DNA of 64,000 bases from contig CAVRTA010000004.1 of the NCBI GenBank assembly GCA_963724135.1, positions 1,116,001-1,180,000 of the forward strand, given 5' to 3'. Under the pieces are notes generated by a model, which was not told where the DNA came from, ran no database searches, and worked only from the letters and a program-made list of their open reading frames with translations. Every line of letters begins with the position of its first letter. Within the stretch, counting starts at the first letter, position 1. This stretch comes from DATLGB01 sp963724135. Its GTDB lineage: Bacteria; Actinomycetota; Thermoleophilia; Solirubrobacterales; Solirubrobacteraceae. Both the position numbers and the translations under genes were made by a program. Shown piece after piece: positions 55,280 through 64,000 of the stretch.

Positions 55280-56329
55280 TCAGCGCAGGGCGTCGTAGAC
55301 CGCATCGACCAGGGCCCGAGCGCGCGGGTTCTGCCAGCGCGGGCCGCCGCGGTTGGGCGTGTAGGCGAAGGCGAGGCCGGCATCGGGATCGGCGAACGCG
55401 AGCGCTCCGCCCACCCCGTAGTGCCCGTAGGCGCGCGGGCCGCGTCCGATCGGCCGCTCCGGGAGCGGGAGCTGGAAGCCGAGCCCGAAGCGCTGGTCGC
55501 GCTCGAGCACGACGTCGTGACCCTTGACGTGCTCGCTGGTGGCGAGCGCGAGCAGCCCGGGGTCGAGCAGCTCGCCGAGCGCCGCGTAGAACCCCGCCAG
55601 ACCGCGGGCGGTCGCGTGCGCGTTGGTGGACGGGATGACGGCGGCGCGGAAGGCGGGCGTGTTGACGGTGCCGAGACCCGAGACACCGGGCGGGTTGAAG
55701 TACGCCGCCATCTGCATGGGGCTGAATTCACGTCCGCCGCCCTCGGTCGTCTCGCGCGTGAACTCGAAGTCGGCGACCGGCCAATCCCGCGGCGCGCCGT
55801 ACCACAGCTCCGCGTCACCCAGCGCCTCGCGCAGCAGGTCACTCGGCGTCCTCCCGGTCACGCGCCGCGCGACCTCGCCCAGCAGGAAGCCGTACGTGTT
55901 GACGTGGTAGCCGTGCGCCGTGCCCGGCTCCCACCACGGCTCCTGCTCGGCAAGAGCGGCGCAGATCGGCTCCCAGTCGTAGCCGCTCAGGGGCCTGGCC
56001 ACGGCCGGCAGCCCGCCCCGGTGGGCGAGCAGGTGATGAACGGTCGCCTCCGCCGTGAAGCCCGGCCACAGGTCGGCGACGCGCGTCTCGAGCGCGACCC
56101 CGGTGCGCAGCACGAGCAGCGCGATCACGGGCTTCGCCGCGCTGAAGACGTCGACGACCGTGTCGGGCGTCCACCGTCGCGTGCGCCCCGCGTCGGCCCA
56201 TCCGGTCCAGATGTCCACGACGGTGGCGCCGTCCGCGATCACGCACACCGCGGCGCCGAGCTCGTCGTTGCCGCCCAGCGCGTCCGCCACGCTCGCGAAG
56301 CGCTCGTCATGCGTGCCGTGGACCTCCAT
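55280..56329 (-). CDS. beta-lactamase-like serine hydrolase (class C/EstB type)
   Basis: 349 residues from ATG 56329. VVDVFSAAKPVIALLVLRTG carries the SxxK nucleophile motif, HGYHVNTYGFLLGEVARRVT the Tyr-x-Asn-like second motif, and GPRAYGHYGVGGALAFADPD the HxG-type third motif. No signal peptide, so more likely a cytoplasmic esterase than a resistance enzyme. It is divergent from the LVIVD gene with a family 2 palindrome in the gap. Confidence 0.83.
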   Translation of the reverse strand: MEVHGTHDERFASVADALGGNDELGAAVCVIADGATVVDIWTGWADAGRTRRWTPDTVVDVFSAAKPVIALLVLRTGVALETRVADLWPGFTAEATVHHLLAHRGGLPAVARPLSGYDWEPICAALAEQEPWWEPGTAHGYHVNTYGFLLGEVARRVTGRTPSDLLREALGDAELWYGAPRDWPVADFEFTRETTEGGGREFSPMQMAAYFNPPGVSGLGTVNTPAFRAAVIPSTNAHATARGLAGFYAALGELLDPGLLALATSEHVKGHDVVLERDQRFGLGFQLPLPERPIGRGPRAYGHYGVGGALAFADPDAGLAFAYTPNRGGPRWQNPRARALVDAVYDALR

Positions 56330-56369
56330 CGCCGCGATCACTACCAGCCGGTGACCGCCGCCGCGCACC

Positions 56370-56419
56370 GGCCACCCCTGGATTTCACGCGCTCTGGCGC
56401 GGGAAACCCAGGGGTGGCC
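56370..56419. repeat. palindromic repeat family 2, copy B
   Basis: Perfect 12-bp arms GGCCACCCCTGG (56370-56381) and CCAGGGGTGGCC (56408-56419). A second inner stem TTTC/GGAA and GCGC/GCGC makes a long imperfect cruciform. It lies between the divergent starts at 56329 and 56445, where it could affect both. Confidence 0.7.
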
Positions 56420-56444
56420 CGCCGACGTCGGGTACAACTTGTCC

Positions 56445-57905
56445 ATGACCCGCGCCTGGGCTATCGCGCTCGCAGTCCTCGCCGTCGCGCCCGCCGCCCA
56501 CGCCCAGACCGGGCCACCGCTGCCGACCAACGACCTCCAGGGCGCGGTCGGGCTGATCTACGGCCAGACCCCGCACCCCGCGCCGTGGCAGCGCGACGAG
56601 CCGGTGCTCAAGCCGGTGCCGCGCGCGCGGTGTGACCACCGGTCGACGCCGCTCAAGGGCATGCAGGGGCGCGTCCCGCAGGGGGCGGTCGACTCGCCGC
56701 AGGCCGCGGAGGGCTGGACGTGCAACGTCCGCGTCGTCAGCCACTACGCCACCCCGGGCGGCTTCCGGGTCTGGCGCTACGTCGATCCCGCCGGCCACGC
56801 GTGCGCCTACTACGACACCTCGATCGGCGAGTCGGGCAATGCGGTGTCGCTCGCCACCGGCCCGACACAGGGGATCGTCGTGCTCGACATGAGCAACCCG
56901 CGCAAGCCGGTGGAGACCGCGCGGCTGACCGCCCCCGCGATGGTCAAGCCGCACGAGTCGCTCAACCTCCACCGCCGCCGCGGGCTGCTCGCCGCCGAGG
57001 CCGGCAGCGCCGGTACCGCCCCGGGGGTGATGTCGATCTACGACGTCAAGTCCGACTGCCGGCGGCCGATCCACCTCACCGACTACGCGGCGGCGCCGTT
57101 CGGGCACGAGAGCGGCTGGGCGCCCGACGGCAGGACCTACTGGCTCGCCGGTGGCCAGGGCATCGCCGCCGTCGACGTGACCGACCCGCGCAACCCGTAC
57201 ACGATCACCACGATCAACGAGTTCGCCCACGGCCTCAGCCTCACGCCCGACGGGAACGTCCTCTTCGACACCAACGCGATCGACGGCGGGCTGAACATCC
57301 TCGACGTGAGCGAGGTGCAGGCGCGCAAGCCGAACCCCGTCGTGACCGAGATCAGCCGCCTGACGTGGGAGACGACCTCGATCCCGCAGAACTCCAACCC
57401 GATCGTCATCAAGGGCAAGCCGTACCTGCTCGAGTACGACGAGTTCGCCTTTCGCTTCAACCCCTACACCCGCAACGACCTCGCCGGCGCCGCCCGGCTG
57501 ATCGACATCTCCAACCTCAGAAAGCCGCGCGTTATCTCCAACCTGCGGCTCGAGGTCAACATGCCCGCCAACCACCGCGAGGCCGGCGACGACCCGAACT
57601 TCATGCCCGACCCGGGGCTCAGCTACGGCGCCCATTACTGCAACGTCCCGCGCCGCGTGAACCCGGTCATCGCCGCCTGCACGTTCCTGAACTCGGGGCT
57701 GCGGATCTTCGACATCCGGCGCCCCCGCCGCCCGCGCGAGCTCGCGTACTACATCTCGCCGCCGGCCGAGAACACGGGCGGGAAGGCGGACGCGGCGTTC
57801 TCGCAGCCGGCGTTCGACCCCCAGCGCCGGCACGTCTACTACACCGACGCGGCGAGCGGGTTCTGGGTCGTGCGCCTGAGCCCGGCCGCCTGGCCGCGCC
57901 GCTAG
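56445..57905 (+). CDS. secreted LVIVD-repeat (beta-propeller) protein
   Basis: 486 residues. Signal peptide TRAWAIALAVLAVAPAAHA. Repeated blades of LVIVD type are seen in GIVVLDMSNPRKPVETARLT, GIAAVDVTDPRNPYTITTIN, AARLIDISNLRKPRVISNLR and GLRIFDIRRPRRPRELAYYI. Several Cys pairs may form disulfides. Such propellers bind partners at the cell surface; no catalytic residues are seen. Stop overlaps that of the convergent DUF3089 gene by 4 bases. Confidence 0.83.
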   Translation: MTRAWAIALAVLAVAPAAHAQTGPPLPTNDLQGAVGLIYGQTPHPAPWQRDEPVLKPVPRARCDHRSTPLKGMQGRVPQGAVDSPQAAEGWTCNVRVVSHYATPGGFRVWRYVDPAGHACAYYDTSIGESGNAVSLATGPTQGIVVLDMSNPRKPVETARLTAPAMVKPHESLNLHRRRGLLAAEAGSAGTAPGVMSIYDVKSDCRRPIHLTDYAAAPFGHESGWAPDGRTYWLAGGQGIAAVDVTDPRNPYTITTINEFAHGLSLTPDGNVLFDTNAIDGGLNILDVSEVQARKPNPVVTEISRLTWETTSIPQNSNPIVIKGKPYLLEYDEFAFRFNPYTRNDLAGAARLIDISNLRKPRVISNLRLEVNMPANHREAGDDPNFMPDPGLSYGAHYCNVPRRVNPVIAACTFLNSGLRIFDIRRPRRPRELAYYISPPAENTGGKADAAFSQPAFDPQRRHVYYTDAASGFWVVRLSPAAWPRR

Positions 57906-59203
57906 CCCGGCCGCGAGCAGACCGGGCGCGGCCGGGACAGCTCCATGCGCCGGGGGGCGCCGCGCTTGAGGCGCAGGCGTGCCCGCACCTCGGTGGTGCC
58001 GATCCGGATCCGCGCCCGCCGCACGAAGCCGCGGTCGCGCCCGGCGAGCCGGGCGCTGACGCCGCCGCGCACGCAGTGGGCGCGCAGCGCGATCACGGGG
58101 TGCTGCCAGCGCTCTGCCTGCCGCGCGACGAGCGCGACGAGCGGGTCGAGGGTGATGTTGACGTCGACGAGGTGGGTGCCCCAGGTGTCGTCGGGGAAGT
58201 AGTTCGGCCGCCGCGAGTTGCCGATCGGGTCGTAGCGCAGGACGTGGGCGCCGTTGATGCGCCGGCAGGCGCCCTGGGCGCGGTCGGGCGGCACGACCCA
58301 GGTCGTGGCCGCGCTCGGCGGCGGACCGCCGGCGGTGATCACGATCCCCGCCTGGATCGGCCCGGTGGCGAACGGCTCGCTCGGGGTCAGCAGGTGCAGC
58401 GGCTGGCCCGGAAGGCCGGCCAGCGGACGCGGGTCCGTGCACGCGATCTCATACCCCTCGCCCCCGACGAAGCCCGCCGGGTTCGGGGGCGCGGGCGGGT
58501 TCGAGCGCCCGTAGCGGGAGTCGTCGGGCGGGTCGGTCGCGAACGTGGAGTAGGCCACGACGCAGGCGACCTGCGCCTGGCGCGTGCACAGCGGCATGCG
58601 GCGGAAGTCGCCACCCACGACCTTCCCGGCAGGAACGGTCACGTTGCCGCCCAGCAGGATCGCCCCGACGATCCGCCGCAGCTGCGCGGGATGCGGCTCG
58701 ATCTCGGTGCGCAGCAGGCGGCGCAGGACGCCCGTGCCCTGGGAGTGGCCGACGAGCATCACGTCGCGATCGGAGCGCTCCAGGTACTCGCGCCACGCCT
58801 CGAGCACGTCGCCGTAGGCGAGCTCGCGGTCGGCGCCGCCGGCCTGGATCGAGAGCAGCGTCGCCTGCCGGTAGATCGGCGCCCAGATCTGGCACTGGGT
58901 GTCGAAACGCGCCGCCTGGTACTTGGCGATCGACACGAGCTCCGGGTCACGGCTCTTGTCGGCGTTCGGACTCGTCTGGTTGGAGACGGTGGGGTAGACG
59001 TAGAAGCAGTCGACGCGCCGCTCGCCCAGCGGGGGCCGGATCACCCGATCGGGATTGCCCTGGTAGGTCGTGTCCTGCGGGATCTCGCACGGGTTGTCGG
59101 CGAGTCCCGGCCGGCACAGCCACACGACGTCGGCGCTCGCGGCCGGCGCGGCGAAGAACAGTGCCAGCACGGCGATGCAGATCGCCCTGCCCATTGCGAG
59201 CAT
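57902..59203 (-). CDS. secreted DUF3089 alpha/beta-hydrolase
   Basis: 433 residues from ATG 59203 (ATG 59194 possible). Signal peptide GRAICIAVLALFFAAPAASA. DVVWLCRPGLADNPCEIPQD is the DUF3089 start, DCFYVYPTVSNQTSPNAD the first conserved block, DVMLVGHSQGTGVLRRLLRT the nucleophile elbow. A basic ~70-residue C-terminal domain is added (RIRIGTTEVRARLRLKRGAP). Likely a lipase or esterase; substrate unknown. Confidence 0.85.
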   Translation of the reverse strand: MLAMGRAICIAVLALFFAAPAASADVVWLCRPGLADNPCEIPQDTTYQGNPDRVIRPPLGERRVDCFYVYPTVSNQTSPNADKSRDPELVSIAKYQAARFDTQCQIWAPIYRQATLLSIQAGGADRELAYGDVLEAWREYLERSDRDVMLVGHSQGTGVLRRLLRTEIEPHPAQLRRIVGAILLGGNVTVPAGKVVGGDFRRMPLCTRQAQVACVVAYSTFATDPPDDSRYGRSNPPAPPNPAGFVGGEGYEIACTDPRPLAGLPGQPLHLLTPSEPFATGPIQAGIVITAGGPPPSAATTWVVPPDRAQGACRRINGAHVLRYDPIGNSRRPNYFPDDTWGTHLVDVNITLDPLVALVARQAERWQHPVIALRAHCVRGGVSARLAGRDRGFVRRARIRIGTTEVRARLRLKRGAPRRMELSRPRPVCSRPG

Positions 59204-59235
59204 TGTGCAGGCTCGCGTGGGAGACTGCGCCGCCG

Positions 59236-59931
59236 ATGCCCACGGGGCTGCTTTACGACCTTCACGGCAACCTGCCCGCGCTGGAGGCGGTGCTCGCCGA
59301 CGCCGGCACGGTGCAGCTCGACGGCTGGGTGCTCGGCGGCGACTACGCCAGCTTCGGGGCGTGGCCGGGGGAGGTGGTCGACCGTCTCGCCGAGCTCGAC
59401 GGCGCGGTCTGGATCCGCGGCAACTGGGAGCGCTGGCAGGCGGGCGACGAGGCGGACTTCCCGCCCGTCGCCGAGCTGCGCGACGGCCTCGCCGCGGTTC
59501 GCGAAGCGCTCGGACGCGAGGCCGTCGAGCGCCTCGGCGGCCTGCCGGAGACCCATCGCGACGGCAACACGCTGTACTGCCACGGCGCCCCGCACAGCGA
59601 CATGGCCTCGTTCCTGCCGCAGCGCGGCGCACACGACCGCGAACTGCTGCACGGCGTCGACGCGGCGCGTGTCGTATTCGGCCACACGCACCTGGCGTTC
59701 ACGCGCGAGCACGACGGGGTCACGCTCGTGAACCCCGGCAGCGTCGGCTTCCCGTTCGACGGCGACACCCGTGCGGCGTGGGCCGTCCTGCACGACGACG
59801 GCCGCGTCGAGCAGCGGCGCGTCGGCTACGACGTCGAGGAGGCGGCGAGTGCGCTCGCGGCGCGCTTCGGCGACGCGGCCTGGGTGCGTGGCACGGTCGC
59901 GCGGTTGCGCGCCGCCTCGTTCACGATCTAG
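59236..59931 (+). CDS. metallophosphoesterase (YfcE/DeoxyP-like)
   Basis: 231 residues. LLYDLHGNLPALEAVL (D-x-H), WVLGGDYASFG (GD), WIRGNWERW (GNxE), TLYCHGAPHSDM and VFGHTHLAFT (GHTH) are the five metal-binding motifs of calcineurin-like phosphoesterases, with Tyr-Asp replacing the usual SD before LHGN. Cytoplasmic. Substrate unknown. Confidence 0.88.
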   Translation: MPTGLLYDLHGNLPALEAVLADAGTVQLDGWVLGGDYASFGAWPGEVVDRLAELDGAVWIRGNWERWQAGDEADFPPVAELRDGLAAVREALGREAVERLGGLPETHRDGNTLYCHGAPHSDMASFLPQRGAHDRELLHGVDAARVVFGHTHLAFTREHDGVTLVNPGSVGFPFDGDTRAAWAVLHDDGRVEQRRVGYDVEEAASALAARFGDAAWVRGTVARLRAASFTI

Positions 59932-59944
59932 CTTTGCGGTCGCG

Positions 59945-59988
59945 TGTGTCGCCTGAGGCTCGCTATAGCGAGCGTTTCGCGACTCACA
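59945..59988. repeat. palindromic repeat family 1, copy B
   Basis: Begins TGTGTCGCCTGAGGC and ends GCGACTCACA. It encloses the perfect 16-bp palindrome GCTCGCTATAGCGAGC. The ends match the element inside smc (13168-13209). It lies in the 172-base gap between two convergent genes; the rest of the gap shows no ORF. Confidence 0.65.
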
Positions 59989-60088
59989 TCGCTGAGACCG
60001 CGCTGGCGCTTCGAGGCGGAAGCAGGCCGGCCGGACTCCTTCCCTTGTCGAGCAGTCAGATCACAGCTCGCCAACTGGGGCGTCGGAG

Positions 60089-60107
60089 CTGAGCGGGTTT
60101 CGCTCAG
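60089..60107. terminator. CTGAGCG-GGTTT-CGCTCAG hairpin at convergent gene ends
   Basis: A 7-bp stem with a 5-base loop, overlapping the stop codon of the GGDEF-HD-GYP gene. No T-run follows on either strand, so termination is plausible only by position. Confidence 0.4.
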
Positions 60108-61699
60108 GAGACGGCCGTCGGGCTGACGACCTCGACGAGCGCATCGACGCAGCGCGCGTCGAACTGGCGGCCCGCGTGGCGACGCAGCTCCTCGATCGCG
60201 TCGGCGGGCGGCATCGCGCGCCGGTAGGAGCGGTCGGAGGTCATCGCGTCGAAGGCGTCGGCGACGAGCAGGATGCGCGAGGCGAGCGGGATGGCGTCGC
60301 CGGCGAGCCCGTCGGGGTAGCCGGAGCCGTCGACGTGCTCATGCGAGTGCCGGATCCACGGCACGACGGGCTCCATGCTCGGGATGCGGGAGACCATCTC
60401 GGCGCCGATGACGCTGTGGGTCTTGACCTCGGTGTACTCGTCGTCGGTGAGGCGGCCCGGCTTGCGCAGGATGTGGTCGGCGACGGCGACCTTGCCGACG
60501 TCGTGCAGCGTGCCGGCGAGGCGCAGCAGGCTGATGTCGGCCGGTTGCCAGCCGAGGTGCTCGGCGACCCGCGCGGCCAGGTCGGCAACGGCGCGCGAGT
60601 GGTCGTGGACGACGTCCATGCGACGGTCGACCGCGTCCGCGAGCGTCGCCGCCCAGCTGAGGTCGACCGGGCCGAGCGCGCGCCCGTTGCGGCTGTCCTT
60701 GGCCGCGTAGAGGATCTCGTCGGCCTGCCGGAAGAGCTCGTCGGCTGAGGTCCCGTCGACGGGGAAGCAGGCGTGACCGATGCAGGCGGGCGAGACGCCG
60801 CGCAGGCTGGCGCGCACGCGCTCGAGCACCTCGTCCGCGTCGCCCTGCGCGACGCCGGGAAGCAGCAGCGCGAACTCGTCGCCGCCGATGCGGCCGACCT
60901 CGTCGCGCGGCCTGAGCTCCTGCTTGATCTGGTCGACGGTCCGGCGCAGGACGTCGTCGCCGGCGGCGTGGCCCTGCTGGTCGTTGAGCTCCTTGAAGTG
61001 GTCGAGGTCGAGCATCGCCAGCGTGAAGGGCCGGCCGTTGCGCGCGGCGTCGGCGAGCTCGGCGCCCAGGCGCTCCTCGAAGCCGCGGCGGTTGAGCGCG
61101 CCGGTGAGCGGGTCGGCGCGCGAGACGCGGGCGAGTTCGTCGCGCTGGGTGTCGAGCTCCGTGCGCTGGGCCTCGCGCACGTGCACCTGCCACAGGCACA
61201 TGATGCCCGCACCGCACAGGCACAGCGTGAACAGGCTCGCGTACGACATGTCGACGCCGGTCGCGAACGCGACTGCGAGGTAGCTGCTCGGCACCATCAC
61301 CGCGCACGCGCGGGCAAGGTCGCGCGGATAGGACATGCCGGCGAACAGCAGCGGCATGAACAGCGGCAGCGCGAGCGGGCTGGGGTCGATCGGGTCGAGC
61401 ACCGCGATCACGAGGATCCCGACGACGTTGGCGAGCGTCCAGCAGAAGAAGAAGGTCTCCCGCCAGCGCCCGGCGATCACGCGGTCGATGGGCAGGCTGC
61501 GGATGAGGAGGGCGCTGACGATGATCGCCGCGACCAGGATCGTCAGCACCGTGCGGTTGCCGACGTGCCAGGTCGCGACGAAGTAGCCGAGTCCGGCCCC
61601 GCCGATGCCGACCGACAGCACCGCGCCGATGTGCACGGTGGCGAGCCGGAACCGCAGATCTGTAGCGTCCGCCAGCGGGGACGAGGTGCCGAGCCTCAC
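60104..61699 (-). CDS. membrane GGDEF - HD-GYP cyclic di-GMP protein
   Basis: 531 residues from GTG 61699. Six or so hydrophobic segments (1-170) precede GGDEF (LDHFKELNDQQGHAAGDDVL, GRIGGDEFALLLPG, active site intact). HD-GYP follows (DHSRAVADLAARVAEHL, LAGTLHDVGKVAVADHIL, HSHEHVDGSGYPDGLAG). The synthetic and degrading domains share one chain, so net activity depends on an unknown membrane signal. Motifs of both domains are complete. Confidence 0.9.
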   Translation of the reverse strand: MRLGTSSPLADATDLRFRLATVHIGAVLSVGIGGAGLGYFVATWHVGNRTVLTILVAAIIVSALLIRSLPIDRVIAGRWRETFFFCWTLANVVGILVIAVLDPIDPSPLALPLFMPLLFAGMSYPRDLARACAVMVPSSYLAVAFATGVDMSYASLFTLCLCGAGIMCLWQVHVREAQRTELDTQRDELARVSRADPLTGALNRRGFEERLGAELADAARNGRPFTLAMLDLDHFKELNDQQGHAAGDDVLRRTVDQIKQELRPRDEVGRIGGDEFALLLPGVAQGDADEVLERVRASLRGVSPACIGHACFPVDGTSADELFRQADEILYAAKDSRNGRALGPVDLSWAATLADAVDRRMDVVHDHSRAVADLAARVAEHLGWQPADISLLRLAGTLHDVGKVAVADHILRKPGRLTDDEYTEVKTHSVIGAEMVSRIPSMEPVVPWIRHSHEHVDGSGYPDGLAGDAIPLASRILLVADAFDAMTSDRSYRRAMPPADAIEELRRHAGRQFDARCVDALVEVVSPTAVS

Positions 61700-61772
61700 G
61701 ATCCGGTTAATCGGCCTGCGCGGCGCGGTCCGTGAGTCAACGCCGTCACAACTGGCCTGTCAGGCTCCCGCC

Positions 61773-62675
61773 ATGAGCGACGCCCCCATCCACATCGACG
61801 ATGTCGAGCCGCGCGCCTGGGACATCGGCGAGCTGGCCGCGACGCGCTGGCGGCTCGGGGCGGCGGCCGGCGCCAAGCGCATCGGCGTGGCGGTGATCGC
61901 GATCCCGCCGGGGCGGCGGGCAACGCCGCCCCACAGCCACGCCGACGAGGAGGAGCAGCTGTTCGTGCTCGAGGGGAGCGGGCTGAGCTACCAGCGCAGC
62001 GCCAGGCGAACCGCCACCTACGAGATCCGCGCGGGCGACTTCCTCTGGCACCCCGCGGGCGGCGACGCCCACACGCTGATCGCCGGCGACGACGGGCTCA
62101 AGGTGCTCGTCGTCGCGGAGGGCTCGCGGACCCACATCACCGCTCTGCCACGCACGAACATGTTCTGGCTCGGCCCATGGTGGAGCCCCGCTGACGCGCC
62201 GCATCCCTTCGCGGCCGATACGGAGGCCGGCCCGCTCGAGCTTCCGCAGCCCTCGGAGCGTCCGGCGACCATCCGCAACCTCGACGAGCTCGAGCTCCAC
62301 GAGGGTCGTGAAGGCGAGCATCTCGCGTACGCGACGCGCTTCCTCACCTCCCGCGCGGAAGCGCAGCTCGTCCTTGCCCATGACGTGATGCCACCCGATT
62401 CCCACACCACGCAGCTCCACTTCCACACGACGCGCGAGGAGGCGTGGTACGTGCTGTCCGGCGGCGGCCACGCCCGGCTCGGCGAGCAGCAGTTCGAGCT
62501 GCGGCCCGGGTCGTTCTGGCTGCGGCGCCCCAACGGCGGTGTCGGGCACCGCATCGAGGTCGGCCCCGACGGCATGGAGCTGCTGACGATGGGCGACCTC
62601 GTCGACCCCGACATGTGGGTCTACACGGAGGAGCGCCGCGTGCGGGTGGCCGAGGGCGTGTTCCTGAGCTACTGA
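61773..62675 (+). CDS. bicupin protein
   Basis: 300 residues. The first cupin (about 40-130) has TPPHSHADEEEQLFVLEGSG, with HxH and Glu metal ligands, and GDFLWHPAGGDAHTLIA. The second (about 200-285) has TTQLHFHTTREEAWYVLSGG and ELRPGSFWLRRPNGGVGHRI. Both metal sites look intact, so a dioxygenase or isomerase acting on a small substrate is possible. Convergent with the next gene by 7 bases. Confidence 0.82.
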   Translation: MSDAPIHIDDVEPRAWDIGELAATRWRLGAAAGAKRIGVAVIAIPPGRRATPPHSHADEEEQLFVLEGSGLSYQRSARRTATYEIRAGDFLWHPAGGDAHTLIAGDDGLKVLVVAEGSRTHITALPRTNMFWLGPWWSPADAPHPFAADTEAGPLELPQPSERPATIRNLDELELHEGREGEHLAYATRFLTSRAEAQLVLAHDVMPPDSHTTQLHFHTTREEAWYVLSGGGHARLGEQQFELRPGSFWLRRPNGGVGHRIEVGPDGMELLTMGDLVDPDMWVYTEERRVRVAEGVFLSY

Positions 62676-64000
62676 GCCGGGAGGGCGGCCCGCAGGTCGC
62701 TTCCGGGCAGGACCGGGAACAGCAGGCGCGAGGGCCTGCGGCCTCCCACGGTGACGGCGTTCACCGCGGGCGCGCCCGGGAGGGAGGCGGCTGACGAGCC
62801 CACGATGTCGAGCCGGATGCGGTGGCCCTTGCGGAAGCGGTTGCCGACCGGCCACAGCTCGACGCGATAGCGCCGCGTCGCACCCGCAGCCGCCGGCTTG
62901 GGCGTGGTGAAGTCGCCGTAGGGCTGGACGATGCGACCGCGGCGGACGAGCGAGCGCCTGCGGATGACGCGCGGGAAGTCGCTGTTGAGCCGGCCGGCCG
63001 TGAGCGGGTGGGCGCTGCCGTCCTCGGCGACGTCGGACAGCACCGCCCACAGGTTCGTCTGGGGTGCGGTCGAGGCGAGCTTGAGCTCGAGGTTGAGCGG
63101 CCCGGCCGCGAGCACGTCCGCCTTCAGGGGCGCGGTCGTGTAGGAGCGCCCGAGCCTGCCGGGCACCGTCATCTCCGTCAGCGCGGGGAAGCGCGCGGTG
63201 AGCGCGTTCATCCCGCCGGCGCCGACGATGGCCGCGTTCGGCGGGTCGGTCGCGAGCGACTGCGACGGCACCGCCGCGTACGGCTGCCGCGCCGCCACCG
63301 GGTCGGGCTCGAAGCCCAGGGATCCGTCCTGGCGCAGGGCGAGCGGCACCCAGCGCGTCCCCGGCACGGGCCAGTTCGCGGCGTCGTAGCGGACGAAGCG
63401 CCCTGCGAGCATGGCCTCGCGGTCGCCGTCGGCGAGCCACAGCTGCGCGCGCGGGTGCTGCTCGACGCCGTTTTCCACGTCGCGGACGAAGTGGTCGAGC
63501 CAGGCGCGCATCTCGCCGAGTCCGGCATCCGTCCCCGCGGGCGCGCCCTCGTGCGCGCCGACCATGAGCAGGTGAGCGCCGTCGCGCCGCAGGCGCCGGT
63601 AGCCCTCGAACGCGCCGCGCGACTCGACGTCGAAGAAGCCGTTGACCATCAGGATCGGCAGATGGTTGACGTCGCCGCGGAACCCGCGCTCGCGCCACCA
63701 GGCGTCGAGGGTCGGGTGCTGGAGCGCGGTCAGCCCGGCGCCCAACAGCCCGGCCGTCGTGTCCGGACCCGTTTCGGGATGTGACGGTCCCTGCATCGCG
63801 GCGGGTGCCCCGATCAGCAGCATGACGCCGGCCGCGGGAACGATGTTGTTGATCGCGCCCGGGACGAGCAGGTCGCGGTAGAGCTCGAAGGTCCCGGACT
63901 TCAGCACCGCCGCCTCGACGCACGGCAGCTGGAGGTGCAGCGAGTTGTAGATCGTGATCGCGCTCGCCGAGAAGCCGTTGAGCGCCAGTCGCCCGTCGCT
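62669..64000 (-). CDS. CocE/NonD-type X-Pro dipeptidyl-peptidase family hydrolase, 5' end outside window
   Basis: About 443 residues in the window. GRLALNGFSASAITIYNSLH contains the nucleophile Ser (GxSxx) right at the window edge, and PILMVNGFFDVESRGAFEGY the acid region with its Asp. LLMVGAHEGAPAG holds a His-like position. A C-terminal jelly-roll domain (KGHRIRLDIVGSSAASLPGA) is typical. It probably cleaves esters or peptides outside the cell; the signal peptide would lie beyond the window. Confidence 0.85.
   Translation of the reverse strand, partial: SDGRLALNGFSASAITIYNSLHLQLPCVEAAVLKSGTFELYRDLLVPGAINNIVPAAGVMLLIGAPAAMQGPSHPETGPDTTAGLLGAGLTALQHPTLDAWWRERGFRGDVNHLPILMVNGFFDVESRGAFEGYRRLRRDGAHLLMVGAHEGAPAGTDAGLGEMRAWLDHFVRDVENGVEQHPRAQLWLADGDREAMLAGRFVRYDAANWPVPGTRWVPLALRQDGSLGFEPDPVAARQPYAAVPSQSLATDPPNAAIVGAGGMNALTARFPALTEMTVPGRLGRSYTTAPLKADVLAAGPLNLELKLASTAPQTNLWAVLSDVAEDGSAHPLTAGRLNSDFPRVIRRRSLVRRGRIVQPYGDFTTPKPAAAGATRRYRVELWPVGNRFRKGHRIRLDIVGSSAASLPGAPAVNAVTVGGRRPSRLLFPVLPGSDLRAALPAQ

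Overview
The window is very GC-rich (third codon positions almost always G or C) and densely coded on both strands. The protein types and gene order suggest an actinobacterium of the class Thermoleophilia, most likely Solirubrobacterales. That placement is inferred from family knowledge, not from a search. No rRNA, tRNA, CRISPR array, transposase or phage gene was seen.

Layout. 1-17.8 kb is a housekeeping block: recG (partial), rsmD, coaD, a SepIVA/DivIVA-like coiled-coil gene, then DUF177-rpmF-plsX-acpP-rnc-smc, and later ftsY. Inserted in it are a large secreted protein, a coiled-coil PD-(D/E)XK protein, an acylphosphatase, an acyl-CoA ligase, a cupredoxin-like protein, a rhomboid protease and a GNAT. 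17.8-22.6 kb holds a GGDEF protein, a VOC/AraC pair, an NfeD-stomatin pair and an EAL-GAF protein. 22.6-30.5 kb is the second core block: ffh-rpsP-khpA-rimM-trmD-rplS-lepB-rnhB-yraN-comM-dprA (SRP, ribosome maturation, secretion, natural-transformation genes). 30.5-43.8 kb holds a methyltransferase, thiD, ilvD, an alpha/beta hydrolase, a HAD nucleotidase, an L,D-transpeptidase, an open XerC-sigma28 reading frame, an EF-G-like GTPase and RNase HI. 43.8-64 kb is accessory: secreted hydrolases (esterase-like, ceramidase, GH78, clan-A glycosidase, DUF3089, CocE-type), mreB, a GT-C-like membrane protein, two more cyclic-di-GMP proteins, a beta-lactamase-like protein, an LVIVD-repeat protein, a phosphoesterase and a bicupin.

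Data quality. About 45 single-base indels break roughly 20 genes, many of them essential, concentrated at 22.5-37.1 kb. Nearly all fall at the third base of a codon. Insertions usually add a second, synonymous wobble base, and deletions drop the wobble base. This looks like strain variation or another consensus artefact rather than gene decay, so these genes are annotated as intact CDSs with the repairs described.

Other signals. There are three small families of palindromic repeats, one member lying in frame inside the smc hinge. TAnnnT -10-like hexamers recur 6-13 bases before start codons, which suggests leaderless or near-leaderless transcription. XerC and a FliA/WhiG sigma factor are joined in one open frame.
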